From: an uncultured Arenicella sp.
GTDB lineage: Bacteria; Pseudomonadota; Gammaproteobacteria; Arenicellales; Arenicellaceae
Reading direction: 5' to 3'
Length of the DNA stretch: 64,000 nucleotides
NCBI GenBank assembly: GCA_938045295.1
Contig: CALINO010000003.1
Coordinates: forward strand, 1-64,000
Below the pieces are notes generated by a model, which was given only the letters and a program-made list of their open reading frames with translations, searched no databases and had not been told where the DNA came from. Positions 61,370 through 64,000 of this stretch are shown one piece after another. Both the position numbers and the translations under genes were made by a program. Numbering within the stretch: the first letter of the stretch is position 1; each line of letters starts with the position of its first letter.

Positions 61370-63430
61370 TTACTTCACTCGCATGCCTGGCTGCGCGCCA
61401 TCTTCAGGGTTCAAAATATAAAGCTCAGAACCACCAGGGCCAGCGGCCAATACCATGCCTTCTGACATGCCAAAGCGCATTTTTCGAGGTGCTAGGTTAG
61501 CCACCATAACGGTTAACTTTCCTTCTAATTCATGCGGTTGATACGCTGATTTAATGCCGGCAAACACATTGCGAGTGTCACCACCCAAATCCAGTGTTAA
61601 TTGAAGAAGCTTATCCGCGCCATCAACGTGCTCAGCTTTGATGATTTTAGCCACTCGCAAATCAATTTTAGCAAAGTCATCAAAATTAATTTCGTCACTG
61701 ATGGGGTCTTGGCCTAAAGGTGAATCAGCGGCAATGTTCGATTTTTCTTCGTTGGCTAAATCTTTTTTACTTTCTTCAATCATGGCATCAATAGAGTCTT
61801 TTTCTATTCGGGTCATCAGAGGTTTGAATTTATTAATAGTATGGTCAGTCAGCGGTTGCTCAAGGTCGCCCCATGTTAATTCGGCAACATTCAAAAACGA
61901 TTCAGCTTGAGCCACCAATTCGGGCAGCACCGGTTTCAAGTAAATACACAGTGAGCGAAACGCATTAATGCCTGCAGTGCAGACTTCTTGTACTTCGTCG
62001 AGTTTGCTTTCGTCTTTAATCAACACCCACGGCTTGTGCTCATCAATAAACTGATTGGCTTTATCCGCCAATGCCATGATTTCACGCATGGCTTGCGAAA
62101 ACTCTCGCTTTTCGTAGCGCTGGGCAATGCTTTGGCTGGCATTAACAAAGTCATCGTGCAGTTCTGGGGCAGCGCTTTTATTGGCTAATTGGCCGTCAAA
62201 ACGTTTAACAATAAAACCCGCGCAGCGCGATGCAATGTTAACCACCTTGCCCACCAAGTCCGAATTAACCCGTGCCGCAAAGTCTTCCAAATTGAGGTCC
62301 ATGTCGACCACATTATTACCCAATTTTGCTGCGTAGTAATAACGCAGATATTCTGGGCTTAGGTGCTTAAGGTAGGTGTCAGCCATCACAAATGTGCCGC
62401 GAGACTTAGACATTTTTGCGCCATCAACGGTTAAGAAACCGTGCACAAACACACCGTTAGGCCGGCGATACCCGGCGGCTTCCAACATTGCTGGCCAGAA
62501 TAAGGTGTGAAATCGAACAATGTCTTTACCAATAAAATGGTACAGCTCAGACTCGTCGGATTTATCGGCAAGCCAATAACTCGCCCAATCGTCTTGTGTA
62601 GCATTGCAATGAACTTTGTGGCTTGCCATATAGCCAATTGGGGCATCTAGCCACACATAGAAATACTTGCCGGGTGCGTCAGGTATCTCAAAACCCCAGT
62701 AAGGTTTGTCACGGCTGATGTCCCAATCAATAATGCCAGCTTCAAACCATTCGGTTAATTTATTGGCGATTTCTGGCTGCAACGCGTCTGAGTCTTTCCA
62801 CTGGGTGAGCATGTCTTTAAAGTCGCTTACTTTAAAGAAGTAATGATCACTCTCTTTTTCAATGGGTGGTTTACCAGAGAGTACCGAGTAAGGGTCAATT
62901 AAATCGGTTGTGTCGTAGGTGGTGCCACACACTTCACAGTTATCGCCATATTGATCTGCGGCCTTACATTTAGGGCACGTGCCTTTGACGTAACGGTCAG
63001 GCAAGAACATGCCTTTTTCTTCATCAAACGCCTGTTTGATGGTTTTTACTTCAATGTGGCCACGCTCTCTGAGCGTTAAGTAGATCTCTTTAACCAGCGC
63101 CTCATTTTCTGCGTGGTGGGTGCCCGTGTAGTTGTCAAAGCCAATGCCAAACCCGGCCAGTGATGTTTTGTGTGATTCTTCTATTTCGGCAACCAATTGC
63201 TCGGCGCTAATGCCTTTTTTTTCGGCGCCCAACATAATTGGGGTGCCGTGCTGATCATCGCCGCCAACATAAGTGACTTGATGGCCACGCAATTTTTGAA
63301 AGCGCACCCAAATATCGGCTTGCATAAAACCAACCATGTGGCCTAAGTGCAGAGGGCCATTAGCGTAGGGTAGTGCGTTGGTAACTAAAATTTTTCGTGT
63401 TTCAGCGCACGTTTTTTTTAGGTTCGGCAT
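61370..63430 (-). CDS. metG: Methionyl-tRNA synthetase
   Basis: A 686-residue class I synthetase. HLGH signature ([17 protein letters not shown]), the C4 zinc knuckle [17 protein letters not shown], the KMSKS loop ([13 protein letters not shown]), and the C-terminal tRNA-binding OB domain ([20 protein letters not shown] and [15 protein letters not shown]). Length is normal for the dimeric E. coli type. The ATG 63430 gives a ~10-residue basic extension. It starts a run of four reverse-strand genes 6 nt before rnfB. Confidence 0.96.
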   Translation of the reverse strand: MPNLKKTCAETRKILVTNALPYANGPLHLGHMVGFMQADIWVRFQKLRGHQVTYVGGDDQHGTPIMLGAEKKGISAEQLVAEIEESHKTSLAGFGIGFDNYTGTHHAENEALVKEIYLTLRERGHIEVKTIKQAFDEEKGMFLPDRYVKGTCPKCKAADQYGDNCEVCGTTYDTTDLIDPYSVLSGKPPIEKESDHYFFKVSDFKDMLTQWKDSDALQPEIANKLTEWFEAGIIDWDISRDKPYWGFEIPDAPGKYFYVWLDAPIGYMASHKVHCNATQDDWASYWLADKSDESELYHFIGKDIVRFHTLFWPAMLEAAGYRRPNGVFVHGFLTVDGAKMSKSRGTFVMADTYLKHLSPEYLRYYYAAKLGNNVVDMDLNLEDFAARVNSDLVGKVVNIASRCAGFIVKRFDGQLANKSAAPELHDDFVNASQSIAQRYEKREFSQAMREIMALADKANQFIDEHKPWVLIKDESKLDEVQEVCTAGINAFRSLCIYLKPVLPELVAQAESFLNVAELTWGDLEQPLTDHTINKFKPLMTRIEKDSIDAMIEESKKDLANEEKSNIAADSPLGQDPISDEINFDDFAKIDLRVAKIIKAEHVDGADKLLQLTLDLGGDTRNVFAGIKSAYQPHELEGKLTVMVANLAPRKMRFGMSEGMVLAAGPGGSELYILNPEDGAQPGMRVK

Positions 63431-63683
63431 AAATAAAAAGAATATAAGGCTTGGAGGGTGACCTTGAACTGAACGGTGAAATTACCGCAAAAACAGTAGG
63501 CATTGGCCCATAAAATATGCTCGATAATGTACCTGTTTTAAGCCATGTTCTCAATGGCTAAGGGGGGCTGAGGTGCGTTAAGTTACACTCAATCAACCAA
63601 GTTCGCTATTTAATGGCCCGTGTTATTGATTTATGGCTATTCGTTTGTAATTCTTTAGCCCATTTATGATTTTTGTTTCATGG

Positions 63684-64000
63684 CTATTGGCGCATGAGTT
63701 CTTCAAGTTCCAGCCCGGTGAGCTTTTTTATGTGCTTGAAAACATAAAACATGGCAAACATGGTAATCACCATGCACGGCAATACAATGACCGGATAGCT
63801 GTATAGGTTCATGGTTCCCAGCTCTGAGTTGAAGGCATCGGTGCCTGATTCGCTGACCACAATCCACTTAGCCAATAAGAAGTTGAGTATGGCTGAGAGT
63901 AAAAAAGACGCCGCCAACATCCAAGTGGCATTTTTCATGACTTGGTTAAACTCAACTGTTTTGTCGCGTTTTTCCAGTTCACCTTCTACGCGCTGGGTAT
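63684..64000 (-). CDS. VC0807-like membrane protein, 5' end beyond window
   Basis: The C-terminal ~104 residues of a larger protein: the frame is open upstream of the internal ATG at 63938 to the window edge (residues TQRVEGELEKRDK ... EFNQVMKNATWML), so the gene continues past 64000. Two membrane helices remain (MLAASFLLSAILNFLLA and VIVLPCMVITMFAMFYVF). The NFLLAKWIV, FNSELGTM and LTGLELEELMRQ patterns recall the VC0807 family of septation-like membrane proteins. Function unknown. Confidence 0.7.
   Translation of the reverse strand, partial: TQRVEGELEKRDKTVEFNQVMKNATWMLAASFLLSAILNFLLAKWIVVSESGTDAFNSELGTMNLYSYPVIVLPCMVITMFAMFYVFKHIKKLTGLELEELMRQ

Overview
The window reads as a chromosomal segment of a marine-type gammaproteobacterium of moderate GC. 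The evidence is the tig-clpP-clpX-lon-hupB order, a stand-alone soluble RnfB between metG and nth, type II secretion genes, PstSCAB-PhoU with PhoB/PhoR, DksA, TtcA and a large TonB-dependent receptor. I cannot name the genus from sequence alone. No rRNA, CRISPR array, insertion sequence or prophage was seen.

Layout. Positions 1-2300 look like the distal end of an integron gene-cassette array: five small same-strand ORFs with attC-like sites, two of which show the expected pairing between a cassette's first bases and its own R'' box; the integrase is not in the window. Then come htpG (reverse, with a sigma-32 type promoter), a tRNA cluster Pro-Arg-His-Leu, a glycine-zipper lipoprotein, and the proteostasis block tig, clpP, clpX, lon, hupB followed by tRNA-Val and two identical tRNA-Asp genes. 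At 15.2-18.9 kb a VOC protein is divergent from an AhpD-like / ChrR-like cupin / SDR / flavin amine-oxidase operon; both promoters carry related 18-bp dyad operators. At 19.2-24.3 kb a TonB receptor precedes a secreted S9 peptidase (probable peptide use). At 24.3-28.7 kb lies a lysine-catabolic cluster (aminoadipate-semialdehyde dehydrogenase, glutaryl-CoA dehydrogenase, saccharopine dehydrogenase) with a divergent Lrp/AsnC regulator. DbpA helicase, a VWA protein coupled to an ECF-type sigma factor, and gspH-I-J-K-L-M follow.

From 38 to 50 kb: dksA, a repetitive alanine-rich lipoprotein, a DUF2288 gene, and the phosphate block pstS-pstC-pstA-pstB-phoU, an endonuclease/exonuclease/phosphatase-family protein, and phoB-phoR. 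Pho boxes of the same 7+4+7 geometry sit before pstS and phoB. From 50.5 to 64 kb: ttcA, two divergent msrA genes (one exported, one cytosolic), DUF423, a NarX/NarL-type two-component pair, a candidate structured small RNA, manC, an ArsS-like radical SAM gene, and the run metG-rnfB-nth-FIST on the reverse strand, ending in a membrane-protein gene cut by the window edge.

The less ordinary parts are the cassette array, the shared operators of the VOC/AhpD locus, the overlapping palindromes between pstS and pstC, the structured transcript candidate at 55.74-55.88 kb, and the sigma factor/VWA pair. Most other genes are recognisable core functions.
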